Below, piece by piece: positions 37,180 to 49,800 of a DNA stretch of 64,000 bases. The notes under the pieces are model-generated. The model was not told the DNA's origin. It worked only from the letters and a program-made list of their open reading frames with translations, and searched no databases. Position numbers and translations under genes: made by a program. Position 1 is the stretch's first letter, and each line of letters begins with the position of its first letter. Source of the DNA: Inia geoffrensis (lineage: Eukaryota; Chordata; Mammalia; Artiodactyla; Iniidae); assembly GCA_036417435.1 (NCBI GenBank), contig CM070904.1:61760408-61824407 (forward strand), given 5' to 3'.

Positions 37180-37382
37180 TTACTTATTTATTTATTTACT
37201 CATTCAGGCTGTGCCGGGTGTTAGTTGTGACACTCAGATTTCTTAATTGCCGCATGCAGAGTCTTAGTTGCAGCATGCATGCGGGATCTACTTCCCCTAG
37301 CAGGGATCAGAGCAGGGATCAGACGTGGGCCCCCTGCATTGGGAGTGTGGAGTCTTACCTACTGGACCACTAGGGAAGTCCC
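37180..37382 (-). repeat. CHR-type SINE with 11-bp TSD, just upstream of coding exon 2
   Basis: TSD TAGGATTTTAT at 37169-37179 and 37383-37393. The body has (TTTA)n, GGCTGTGCCGGG and CCACTAGGGAAGTCCC. It contains a duplicated AGCAGGGATCAGA. It ends 304 bp before the exon 2 acceptor. Confidence 0.94.
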
Positions 37383-37686
37383 TAGGATTTTATATAGAGG
37401 AAATTGAATAAGGAAAAGAGCTCAGGCTTTAGAAACAACAAACCTCAGTTTCTCGTCACCACTTTTATCATGTTTGCTTCATTTTTATGGGCAATAGGGC
37501 ACCTTTGATGGTCTTCAGACCTCTGCCTGTAGAAGGAGAGTGATGATAATCTCACAGTTTACCATACCATATTCGGTTAATTTGCATGGTTAATTCTTGA
37601 TTTGAGCTGATCATTAAGGAGAGGATTAAGAATCAAAGGTTTGCATGTTTTCCAAAAGGCAATTAATCAAAATTTGCATTTCACAG

Positions 37687-37851
37687 GAAACATTAAGAAT
37701 GGAGTCTAAACCTTCAAGGATTCCAAGAAGAATTTCTGTTCAACCCTCTAGCTCTTTAAGTGCTAGGATGATGTCTGGAAGCAGAGGAAGTAGTTTAAAT
37801 GATACCTGTCACTCAAGGGACTCTTCGTTTAGACTGGATTCTGAATATCAG
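37687..37851 (+). CDS. MARCHF7: MARCHF7 exon 2 with start codon (residues 1-51)
   Basis: The acceptor is TTTCACAG at 37686, followed by a 12-nt leader and ATG at 37699. The start context is strong, with A at -3 and G at +4. The 51 codons read [11 protein letters not shown]... to ...RLDSEYQ, a Ser/Arg-rich segment typical of the MARCHF7 N-terminus. The donor is CAG/GTAACA at 37852, phase 0. Reading through the donor stops after three codons. A SINE ends about 300 bp upstream. Confidence 0.96.
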
Positions 37852-40800
37852 GTAACATCTTAATTTGGAATGTGTGTACATACACAGTCTCATTTTCAAA
37901 ATCCTTGGGGCCATGTGATTTTCTGGATTTTAGAAAAGTAGTCGAGTGTGTTTATAACACCCTCAGCTGGATCTGAGGCATCCTGTAATCAAAAGATTAA
38001 TATATCTGCAGCAGACTGATAGAATATTCTACACTAGCAAAAACTTAATGTTTTTCAAAGTTTTGAACTTAAGAATTTTGAATAAGGGATTGTTGTCATA
38101 AGCAAAATATTCATAGTTTCCAAAAACTTGGAAACCTTCTAACCTAAAAGCGTTGAAGTATTAGTTGAATTAACAGGCTGTCTTTTACATGAATTATGGG
38201 GTTTTATTTTTACAGTTAGTAATGAGTTTGCATTGATTCATAATCTACATAAAGCAATCTAAGTTCCTTTTATGTAGCTAATTTTCCTTAGGACCAATAA
38301 CACTTTGGTTTTTGAAATAGCTTATTGTTATAACAGTGGTTGTAGTATAAAACTGTAAATCTCAGAGGCATGGTTTGTAGCTTTAACACAGTTTATCTTG
38401 CTCATCTTTCAAATGTTAAGTTTATCGCATTATTGGCTGAACACCTCATTAAATCGCACGACATTTGCAAAAGTCTGATGTTTCGGTAACTGACTCTAAG
38501 AGAATCCTTTAGTGAAAGTGTCTGTTTAAGTCTTAAGTAATGTTTATATATCATGCAATGTACTATATGACAAAGTCATTTGAAAGTTCTTCTGTGTAGT
38601 AATAAGCATTTTATAAAATACTCAGAGAAGCACAAATGAAATAAAATAATTTCTCTAAAATGCCCATATCTACTGCCAACCTGCTGATATTATGTGTACT
38701 GTTTACTTGTTTACATTTAAAATTTATTTTAAATGTTGTTTGATAATTATTTTTTTTACTCTGTTGCTAGGCAAGAGTATGCCTACCAGAGGCGCAGAAT
38801 CACATATTTTCCATTCTATAGAAATGTTGTGGGTTAAATGATTGTGACTTGTTAAGAGCACACAGTTGGGGTTTTTTCCTATATTAATAAAATTTTGTCT
38901 GCTGATCTTTGTCTAATTTTTCGTATAGCTAATTAGTGAAGAACACAGACTCTGAAACCAGACTAAAAGTCTTGAATATATTTAGAAAACTTACTGACAT
39001 TCACTTTAAAATAATATTTTCAGACCTTTTCTTCCAGTTTGTTCTTAATGTCATAGATTATTCTGAAAGTCTAATTTTTCATTGTGGAAGTTAAACAAAT
39101 GCAAACATGTAAAAAAATTTTTAATGTTTTATTGGTTCTTAATAAGATTAATCAGTTTTATAAATTTTGATGTTTTCCTTAATGTTTTTCAGTTATTTTA
39201 AGTGGCTTCCAATCTTTTTTTTTTTCTTTCTTAATGGGTTATAGGAATATTTCCAATCTTGTCAACTGTTCGTAAGCTGCTTTGCTCTTTTAGTTTTGAT
39301 TTAGGAACTGAAATTCCTGTGTTCTTGAGGAAAGTACTTTTCCTCTTCTGTGAAATGGTGATAATGGTAATTTTATCACATAGTTACTGTTAAAATTAAT
39401 TGAAAGAAATAATACACGTAAAGCACTTAGAACAACAGTGCCTGGAACCTAGTAAGAGTTCAGATGTTACAGGTTATAATTATGATTGTTACTGCTGTTG
39501 TTAACATTTCCTGGCTTTGCATTGATTTAAATAGATAATTAATATCCTTAGGGGATAGTATAATATGTTATCAGAATATTTAAATTATATATCACACATT
39601 TAGTTTTATTTAATATTCTTAAGATTATTCAGCAAGATGTGTATTTAATGAATGAAAGAGACCATTGAATATCAAAGGGAACTTTTTTGGTTAATTGCTG
39701 ATATTTTCTGACTCAAAACCATCTGGGACACAACACTCTCCCCCCCACCTTTTTAAAAAATTATTTGTTTATTTATTTATTGGCTGTGTTGGGTCTTCGT
39801 TGCTGTGCGCGGGCTTCCTCTAGTTGCGGCCAGTGGGGGCTACTCTTTTTTGCGGTGTGCGGGCTTCTCATTGTGATGGCTTCTCTTTGTTGCGGAGCAC
39901 AGGCTGTAGGCACGCGGGCTGCAGTAGTTGTGGCATGCGGGCTCAGTAGTTGTGGCTTGCAGGCTCTAGAGCGCAGCCTCAGTAGTTGTGGCACACAGGC
40001 TTAGTTGCTCCGTGGCATATGGGATCTTCCTGGACCAGGGAGTGAACCCTTGTCTCCTGCATTGGCAGGTGGATTCTTAACCACTGTGCCACCAGGGAAG
40101 TCTCTCCCCTTCTTTATTATACTTAGTGAGCCTTGAGAAAAGAGGGTCAGAACAGGGCATAGTAGTTCAATCTCATTTACATTATGGATCAGATGATAAG
40201 AAAACACCTTATTTATACAGTGCTTGACATTTTGCAGCACATTTTTAATTTTTAATCTTAGTTAAATAGGACAGATGCTTGTGTCATTTCATAAATAAAG
40301 ATCTGAAATCTGGAAAGATAAGTGGTTTGTCCCAGTTCCAGGATTAGTATACAGTGTACCTGAGCTGAAGAATCTAAGACTTCTGGATAGCGTTGTGTCT
40401 TTGGCAAATGTAGGTTCTAAGTTCCAAACAACTGATTTTCAAAATGTCTTTTGGTTCTTGGCCATTTGTAAGCTGGGCTGCCTCTGCTGTTAACCTTGCT
40501 GATATTTCTGTTACTCTATCTTTAAATTTTTGTTATAATTTGAATGGTAGAAAACTGTGATCACCTTAATCTCTTTGGTAACAGTAAGTAGAATTTTAGA
40601 TATTTTTGGAAAGAAAATTTAATTTATGTAATTCATATTGTTAAAAGTGAAAATTTGGGAGTATTCTGTGAATATGTAATTATTTTTGTTACTTTTATAT
40701 ATTTTTCTGTAATTTAATTTAAGCAACCCCTAATCCCACTTCTTGCTTTGTGGAGAGATTGATTACTTTTAATATGAAATAATAAAATAGGATTTTTATG

Positions 40801-43800
40801 GAGGTTCTAGGTGTTATTTTTTTAAAATTTCATTTATTTATTTATTTTTTTGCGGTACGCGGGCCTCTCACTGTTGTGGCCCCTCCCGCTGCGGAGCACA
40901 GGCTCTGGATGTGCAGGCCCAGCAGCCATGGCTCACGGGCCCAGCCGCTCCACGGCACGCGGGATCCTTCCAGACCGGGGCACGAACCCGTGTCCCCTGC
41001 ATCGGCAGGTGGACTCCCAACCACTGCGCCAGCAGGGAAGCCCTCTAGGTGTTTTTCACATCTTTTTCTAGTTTGTATATTAAGTTACAGAACTCAGTAC
41101 TATTGCGTATTTTACTAAGTATGTATTTTCAAGAATTAAAATAACCAATGGTCATTAACCTTTCTTTTGCTCATTTTGGTTTGTTTATCTGCTACAAAGG
41201 TAGTTTCCAGGGAAATACATACATATATACATACACACACACAGACACACACACACACACACACAATTAGACAAGAAAGTGAAAATAGTTTTAAATGCAA
41301 TCAGGAAAATACAAATAAAATATTGAGAGTGAGTTAAGGTTGGTTATAACATTGATATGCATTTGTAAGCCCTTGGCAGTATTCTAAAGTTAAACTTCGG
41401 CCCTTGTGTGGGTGTCAGGGAGATCACAGGGAAACACAACCAGGTCTATAAGGTGTTTTGTTCATAAGGAAAAGGAAGCAGTGCTTGGCAGTTTAGTCTG
41501 AAAGCAGGGACAGTGAATGATATAGAAGACAGTGTCTTCAGGGCAGTATTCATACTATAAGTATATACCTAGTTTAGTGAAACTTTCTTGGTAAACAGTA
41601 TATGCAAAGGACATGATGTCAAACTACAGGTCAGTGAAAACAGTTCTGTAAAGGGACAACAGAGTGATCTAAATATTAACATTCTTGTAGTCTATCTTGA
41701 TTCAGATATTAATCCTAGGATATTTTGAGAGATAAATGAACTCCTAGTCATTCCATTTTGTGTAAATATAATGTTTCTTACCTAGGTTTCTCATAAAGTT
41801 GGGCATTCTTAAGATCAGCTGTCTTTTTTGTAATAATTGAGAAGACTGCTCATTCTGAATAGAAACTAGAATGTAAGACTTCTGCGTTAGCCTGGATATG
41901 GATACTCTCCAGCATGTGAATATTTAAAATAAAGAAGAGGTCAAAGTTTTAAGTTGTTGCTTATGGTCTGGAAAATTTTTGAAGCAGGAATTGTCAGTCA
42001 TCACAGTCAAGGCATTGATGCATGGAAATGAGAAGCCAAGGAAGAGCATTTTATTCTGGACTTGCTTCCATTACTGTGCGTTATATGATTTCTCTTGATT
42101 AAGCGTTGTCCAGTGGATAACATTGGTTGCATTTGCAGCAATTGTTAAGATTATTTTTTTTAATAATAGCTTTATTGAGATATAAATCAGATAACATATG
42201 ACTTGCCCATTTAAAGTGTACAATTCAGTGATTTTTAGTATATTCACAGAATTGTGCAAACCATTGCTGTAGTCAACTTCAGAATCTTTCATTACCTCAA
42301 GAGAATATCCCATATCTTTTAGCTGTCACTACACTGTCTCCCTCCTCTCCCCCTCAGCAATAGGCAACCACTAATCTACTCTCTGTCTCTGTAGATTTCC
42401 TTATTTGGAACTTTCATATACATGAGTAGAAACATTCTGTGTGGTCTTTTATTACTAGCTTGTCTTACATAGCATGTTTGTTTAAAGTTCATCTACATGA
42501 TGATAGCAGTATCAGCATTTCATTTCTTTTTATGGATGAATAATATTCCATTGTATGGATGTACTACATTTTGTTAATTCATTCAACCACTGATGGACAT
42601 CTGGGATGTTTTCACCTTTTGGCTGTTATGAATAATGCTGCTGTAAGCATTCATGTGCAAGTCTCTCTGTGGACTAATGTTTTCAGTTATCTTGGGTATA
42701 TACCTAAGAGTAGATTTGCTGAATCATACATACAATAACTCTATGTTCGGTTTTTTGAGGAACTGCTACACTGTTTTCCAAACTGGCTGGGCCATTTTAT
42801 ATTCCCACAGAAGTTATACATGAAAGTTCTGATCTCTTCATCCTTTCCTGTACTTATCTTACATTTTGATTCTGGCCATCCTGTCGTGCGTGTGAAGTGT
42901 AACATCTTGTAGTTTTGATTTGGATTTCCTTGGTGACTCAGGATGTTGAGCATTTTTTCATGTGCTGATTAGCTATTTTTGTATTTTTGGAGAAATGTCT
43001 ATTCAGATCTTTTGCTCATTTTTAAATCAGTTTATTTGTCATTTTATTATTGAATTGTAAGAGGTTTTAGTTTCAAATTCTACTTTTTCATTGCTGATAT
43101 ATAGTAAAACAATTGACTGTTGTATATTAACCTTGTATCCTGAAACCTTTCTATAATTATTAGTTAGTTCCAGTAGTTTTTCTTTCAGATTTTCTGTATA
43201 ATCATGTCATCTGCAAGTAAGGTCTTTCTTCCCAATCTGTATACCTTTTACTTTATTTTCTTGCCTTATTGCATTAGCTAGAACTTCCAGTACAGTGTTG
43301 AAAAAAGAGTGGTGAAGTGAAAATAACAAAGAACAGAACATAAGTAAATGAAATAGAGACTAAAAAGAGAAAAGGATAAGTGAAATAAGAGGTGGCTTTT
43401 TGAAAAGATAAACAAAATAGACATATCTTTAGCTAGACTCACCAAGAAAAAGAAAGACTCAAATAAATAAAACCAAAAATGAAAGAGGAGATGTTACAAA
43501 TGATACCACAAAAATAAAAAGTAGCATAAGGGACTACTATGAATAGGTATACACCAAAGATTGGACAACCTTTAAGAAATGGATAAATTCCTAGAAACAC
43601 AAAACCTACAAAGATTCAATCATGAAGAATTAGAAAATCTGAGCAGACCAGTAATGAGTAAGGAGATTTAATCAGTAATCAAAAGCCTCCCAACAAAAAA
43701 AGTCTGGGATCAGAACACTTATTAATTCTACCAAACATTTAAAGAAGAATTAATACCAATCTTTCTCAAACTGTTCCAAAAAATAGAAGAGGGGTAACAC

Positions 43801-46800
43801 TCCTTAACTCATTTTATGAGACCAGCATTACCCTGATATCAATGCTAGCCAAGGACACTACAAGAGAAGAAAATTAAAGGCTAGTGTCCATGATGAACAT
43901 AAATGCAAAACTCCTCTACAGAATATTAGCACACTGAATTCAGCAATAATTTAAAAGGATCGTATACCATGGTCAAGGGAGATTTTATCCCTGGCTTGCA
44001 AGAATGATGGTTCAGCATCTGCCTATTAATTAACATGGTACACTACATTAACTAAATGAAGGCTAAAAATCATACCATCTCAATAGATGCAGAAAAAGCA
44101 TTGGACAAAATTCAGCATTCATTTATGATAAAAACTCAACAAAATGGGTGTCAAGGGAACATACCTCATTGTAATAAAGGCCATATATGACAAGCCCAGA
44201 GCTAACATCATACTAACTGGAGAAATGTGAAAAACTTTTCCTCTGAGATCAGGAGCAAGATGAGATAAGGATGCCCACTCTTGCCACTTTTATTCAGTGT
44301 AGTATTGGAAGTCCTAGCCAGAGCAGTCAGATAAGAAAAAGGAATAAAAGGAATCCACATTGGAAAGGAGGAAGTAAAACTATCAGTATTTGCAGATGAT
44401 ATGATACTATATATAGAAAAATTTAAAGATCCCATCAAAAAACAACTAATAAATGAATTTGGTGAAGCTGCAAGATATAAAATCAATACACAAAAATCTG
44501 TTGTATCAGAGAAATTAAGAAAACAATCCAATTGTTTGGATATAGTTGCATCAAAAAGAACAAAATACCTAGGAATAAATTTAGCCAAGGAAGTAAAAGA
44601 CCTCTACACTGAAAGCTATAAGACATTGATGAAAGAAATCGAAGAAGACACAGATAAGTGGAAAGATATTCCATGCTCATAGATTGGAAGAATTAATATT
44701 CTTAAAATATCTGTACTACCCAAAGCAGAGTATAGAATGGGTGAAGGTGGTCAAAAGGTACAAGCTTCCAGTTATAAATCATGGGGATGTAGTGTACAGA
44801 ATGGTGACTATAATTAATAATACTATATTGTGTATTTGAAAGTTGCTAAGAGAGTAGATATTAAAAGTTCTCATCACAAGGAAAAAATTATACTATGTAG
44901 TGGGGAATGTTAAGTAGAATTATTGTGGTGGTCATTATATATGTGTGTCTATATATAATTACGTTGTGCACTAGAAACTGATATAATGTTATATATAAAT
45001 ATATGTCAGTTTTTAAAAAAAGAGAAAAAAGGAGCAGTGAGAAAGGACATCCTTGCCTTGTACCTGATCTTGGTGTGAAGGCTTTTGAGTTTCTCTCCAT
45101 TAAATATAATGTTAACTGTACGTTCTTTGCATTCTTTATCAAGTTGAGGAAGTTACCCTCTATTTCTAGTTTGCTGAGAGTTTTTTTTTGTTTTTGTTTT
45201 TGTTTTGCGGTATGCGGGCCTCACTGTTGTGGCCTCTCCGGTTGCGGAGCACAGGCTCCGGATGCAAAGGCTCAACGGCCATGGCTCACGGGCTCAGCGG
45301 CTCCGCGGCATGTGGGATCTTCCCCAGACCAGGGCACGAACCCGTGTCCTCTGCATCGGCAGGTGGACTCTCAACCACTGTGCCACCAGGGAAGCCCTTG
45401 CTGAGAGTTTTTAATCATAAAGGGGTATTGGATTTTGTACTTTTTTGGATTCAGTTTGCTAATTTTTTTTTTCTTGCTGCATCACACGGCTTGCAGGATC
45501 TTAGTACCCTGACCAGGGATTAAACCCAGCCCACAGCAGTGAAAGCACCAGGTCCTAACCACTGTACTGTCAGGGACTTCCCGATTTGCTCATATTTTGT
45601 TCAGGATTTTTGCAGCTGTGTTCATGAGAGAGAATGCTCTATAGATTTCTTTCCTTATTAAGTCTTTGTCTGGTTTTGGAATTAAGGTAATGCTGGCCTC
45701 ATCATATCATAGAATGAGTTAGGAAGAATTTTGTCTGCTGCTTTCCTCTGAAAGAGATTGTAGAGAATTAGTATAACTTCTTCCTTAAATGTTTGATTGA
45801 ATTCTCCAGTGAACCCATGTGGGCTTGGTGTTTTCTGTTTTGAAAGCTTACTCTTGATTCAGGTTATGAGTTATAAGTTTTTATATATTCTAGTTACAAG
45901 TTCCTAATTAGGTATATGATTTACAAATATTTTCTCACTAAGTTTCTTTTTTGCTGTACTGTTTTAAGGGCATTTGCATTGGGAATATTTTTTAGCCTTT
46001 TTTAGAAGTAATTATTTTCTGAATGCAAATACTGACTTATACAATACTAATGGTAAATAAATAATGATTTCATTGACTGTCCTTCCCGAAAACCTCTTGT
46101 TGGAAGGGCGACCTAAATAAGTATCATGAAGATAAAAATAAGCAAGTAAATAAAATGAAAATTGGATGCCTGCTAGTAGTTACAGAATGTTTGTAAACTT
46201 CCCTTCCATCAAGTTTTCAAACTGTTTAATATGATTTCTCAGATACACAAAGTAGTATTCAGCTACTTTGGTTGGGCTACAGCCCCCTGCACATACCATA
46301 CAATTTTCCTTTCTAATCACAGATAGCCTTTTGAGAGTAACCCATAAAAATTGTTTATTACAGAAGCCAAATATGTTACTTATTTGGGGTAGAGACTGGA
46401 AATTTAGTGAAAATGAGAGAGAACTCCATGGAACTTGAATGGATATTTAATAATTCTATCCACTTCTTATTTTCATATGAATGTTCTTAGTCTGGAGGTA
46501 ATGAATGCAAAAAGATTAATTGGACTTAACAAATTAAAAAACTAGTGAGTCAAGTGATACCATGAAGAGAGTGAAAAGACAACTTACAGAATGGGAGAAA
46601 ATATTTGTAAACGATATGCTATCTGACAAGGAACTTGTAACCAGACTACGTAAAGAACTCTTACATCCTAACAATAAAAAAAAAAACCAGTTTAAAATGG
46701 GCGAAGGACCTGAATAGACATGTGTCCAAAGATGTACAAATGGCCAATGAACGCATAAATAGATGCTCAATATCAGCCATTAGGAAATGCAAATGTACAT

Positions 46801-49800
46801 TATAATGAGACACCACTTCATACCCACTAGAATGGCTAAAATAAAATTAAAAAGTGAGACAATAACAAGAGTTGGCAAGGTTGTGGAGAAATTTGGACCC
46901 TCATAAATTGCTTGTGGGGTTTTAAACTGGTACAGCCACTTTGGAAAACAGTTTATTAATTATTCTAAAAGTCAAACTTTGAGGTGTTATATGACCCATT
47001 AGTTACACCCAAGAAAATTAGAAACATGTCTACACAAAACTTGAACACAGACGTTCATAGTAGCATTATTCATAACAGCTAAGAAGTGCAAACAACCCCA
47101 AAAGTACTTTTTTAAGCATCTGGTGTCTGCAAGGCAGTATACTTAAAGTATACTTTGGAGACACACTCTTCCTGATTTCGTTTGGCCACCAGTAGTTTTA
47201 GATAGCAAAAGAGATAAGATAGTGTATAAATGAACCCCATCCTTTATTTAATTGTTAAAAGAATTCAGAGGGGAAAAAAGCTAATTGCTTCAGACTGAGA
47301 ATATTTAAACAGTGGACAAAATTGGATTGGTAGGAACCAGGGAAAAGTTTGACTTTGAATTTAAGCCAGCAGAAAAATTGGTCAGACTTTATTTCTCCTC
47401 TCCTATAGTGAGTATTTTTGTCTCTGGGATGACATATAGGCTACCTTTTAGAGTTGTGAGTCATGAAAATTGCCAAACAGTGAGTGTGTCTTTATCTCAC
47501 CAGTGGCCAGTGCCAGAAAGCTGTGGAGTGACTTTGTAGACTTTTTGTTCATTTCTCACGTTGTCTCTAAATTGATGAATTTTTATCTTTTATAATGGCT
47601 CTCTATTCCCATTACTTTCGTCCCAAGGAACGAAAGTAATGGGAATTACTAGCATTTCTTGCTAGTGCAGTGACTTCCTGATTTGCCCACTTTTTGTCCA
47701 TCCCACTCCTTTAACCTTCCACAATGCTCTAAAGATCTTTCTAAGTAGTTGATCTGATGGTATTACCTCCTTCAGTAGCTCCTAAAGTCTTATTTGTGGA
47801 GGTGCTATTCAGTAACAATTTGTCCAGTCCATGCAAAATGAGAAAAATAAGGACAAGTTAGGAATTTTGTACAAGTAAAATTTATTCACCTTACAAGTCT
47901 GTTTTATTCTGTTATGTTCTTGTTTTAGGAGCATATAAAATGCCCTTTTTAAAAGATTGGGGAATGGGGTTAGGTGGTATTCGCTATTTTCGTTTTCCTT
48001 ACCTGTCAAAAGTGGCAGTTCTTTCTAAATTTTAAATCAAACCATTTTTAAAAAAATTTTGGTCTTTGATATTCAGAGGTCTTAGAACCACTGGCCTGCA
48101 GGATTAAGTCCCTGATACCTTGACAATGGCACATAAAATGATTTCATTTTGAAATATCTCATGAATTTCATCTCATGTGCTATTCCAGTTCATTGATCGA
48201 GGGCTCTGTGGACAACATGGTGTGAAAGGCTTGTGAGACCAAGTTTGTGCTAAGCTGAGGAGTTCTACATTTAATTAGCAAAATATTGAATGGGCAAGGG
48301 ACGGATGAAATCCTGATATGCCCATTCCTACTTTTTCAGCTTTGCATCTTCTGCTTTTCCATATATGTGCACAGTTTATTCTGTAGTTACCATGGACTAA
48401 TACAGTTCCCTGAATGCATGCAGTATGCTTCTCATATTTAAAAGATAATCGGAGATCAAGTAAGTAGTGATGCCTTAGAAGAATTCCCATGGCAGAATAG
48501 TTAAGACATCTTTTTATCTTTTTGTGTTGTCTGTCTATAATCTCCTTCCTCATTTGCCTACTCAGTGAACTCCACCTATGGAGTTCATAGTTATCACCTA
48601 TGAATTCTCCCCTGCTTTCCTCAGACATAGTTTTTTCTTTTCTGTAAAACTTTCAACATATCTCCTATTACAGTACTTACTTATAGTATACCTATTTATT
48701 TGTTTATCTGTACTCTAAAACTCTTTGATGGAACACATTATTTGGGCTCTTATGTTTATAATACTAGGTTAATATAGACTGAATTTATGGCCCATGATAA
48801 CATTCCATTTTTAACTTTTCTTTTGTCAAGAAATATAACACTTTAAAGAATGTTGTTTCATTTTAATATTCTTCAATAAAATGAACTACTTACCATCTAC
48901 TTACATGTTAAAATGGTTTATAAATGTCTTTTTTCCTTTATTTCCTAGAATAAAAGTTATTTCCTAGAAATAACTTTTATGTTAGTGGTAAGTGTCTTTA
49001 AGCAATTCAGAGATTATGTGTCAAATTCGTCCTTTGTCTCTTTCTGTGTGTGCGTGCGTGTGTGTGTGTGTGTATTTGTACATTGTAACTTCTGTGTTAT
49101 TTCATGTTGTTGTACATATAATTACATGTTTAAAGAAAAAACCTTGAGCTTAGAGTTTTACAGTATGTAGTTTTAGCTGGTTTCTTCCTTCACTGATGAA
49201 GAAATTCCATATATTAGGATTTTTTTATTTTTAGTACCATTTATAGTGTTTTACTGTATTCCTGAGATGGACATAAGATCCAGATACATTTTATACTAGT
49301 TGAAAATCTTATTTTTATAGTGGAGCACTCACAGTCACTTTCTATATTGGTGCCTTTCTTGGTGTTCTGTCTATCTCTAAGAAGAGGAAACAAGGTTCCT
49401 CAAAAGGTTAATATTAAACCAGGAGAACAAAATGATTACATATCAAGTTTTTACTCCTCAGTGTTTCTTAGACTAGTGTTTATATTCAGTTACATAGAAG
49501 ACATAATCTAAATCAGATTGGTTACCTAGCAAAGTACAATTAAAGTATAAAGTAAAGGGACAAGTGGTAGAAGGGAACAAAAACTATGAAAAATCTACAT
49601 GGTAGAAAAATTTGTGTCTGTGAGGAATGAATGGTCCTTGGGAATTTATTAGAGCACTGTAGATTAAATGTAATATTTAAATTTAATATTTAAAAATTGC
49701 AAGTGTTTTATTGTTCCTTTAAAAAAATTTTTTTTTAACTTGCAGCCTACATCTGCATCAGCATCTGCATTACCATTTCAGTCTACATGGTATAGTGAGT

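Larger units (their letters stand above)
45028..45970 (-). mobile_element. Old LINE-1, minus strand, segment 2
   Basis: Antisense L1 resumes (GAAAGGACATCCTTGCCTTG) in register with 43321 and runs through 45690-45840. Two SINEs interrupt it. After about 45850 the order changes to 3' ORF2 text (ACAAATATTTTCTCACTAAG), so it is rearranged. Confidence 0.8.
47106..49040. other. Intron 2, last part with two perfect hairpins
   Basis: No exon supported. Contains inverted repeats at 47605-47646 and 48950-48980 (listed separately). Confidence 0.5.

Noticed and set aside
47605..47646. miRNA precursor
   Set aside because: The hairpin is only 42 nt with an 8-nt loop, shorter than usual precursors; no arm of the required length.
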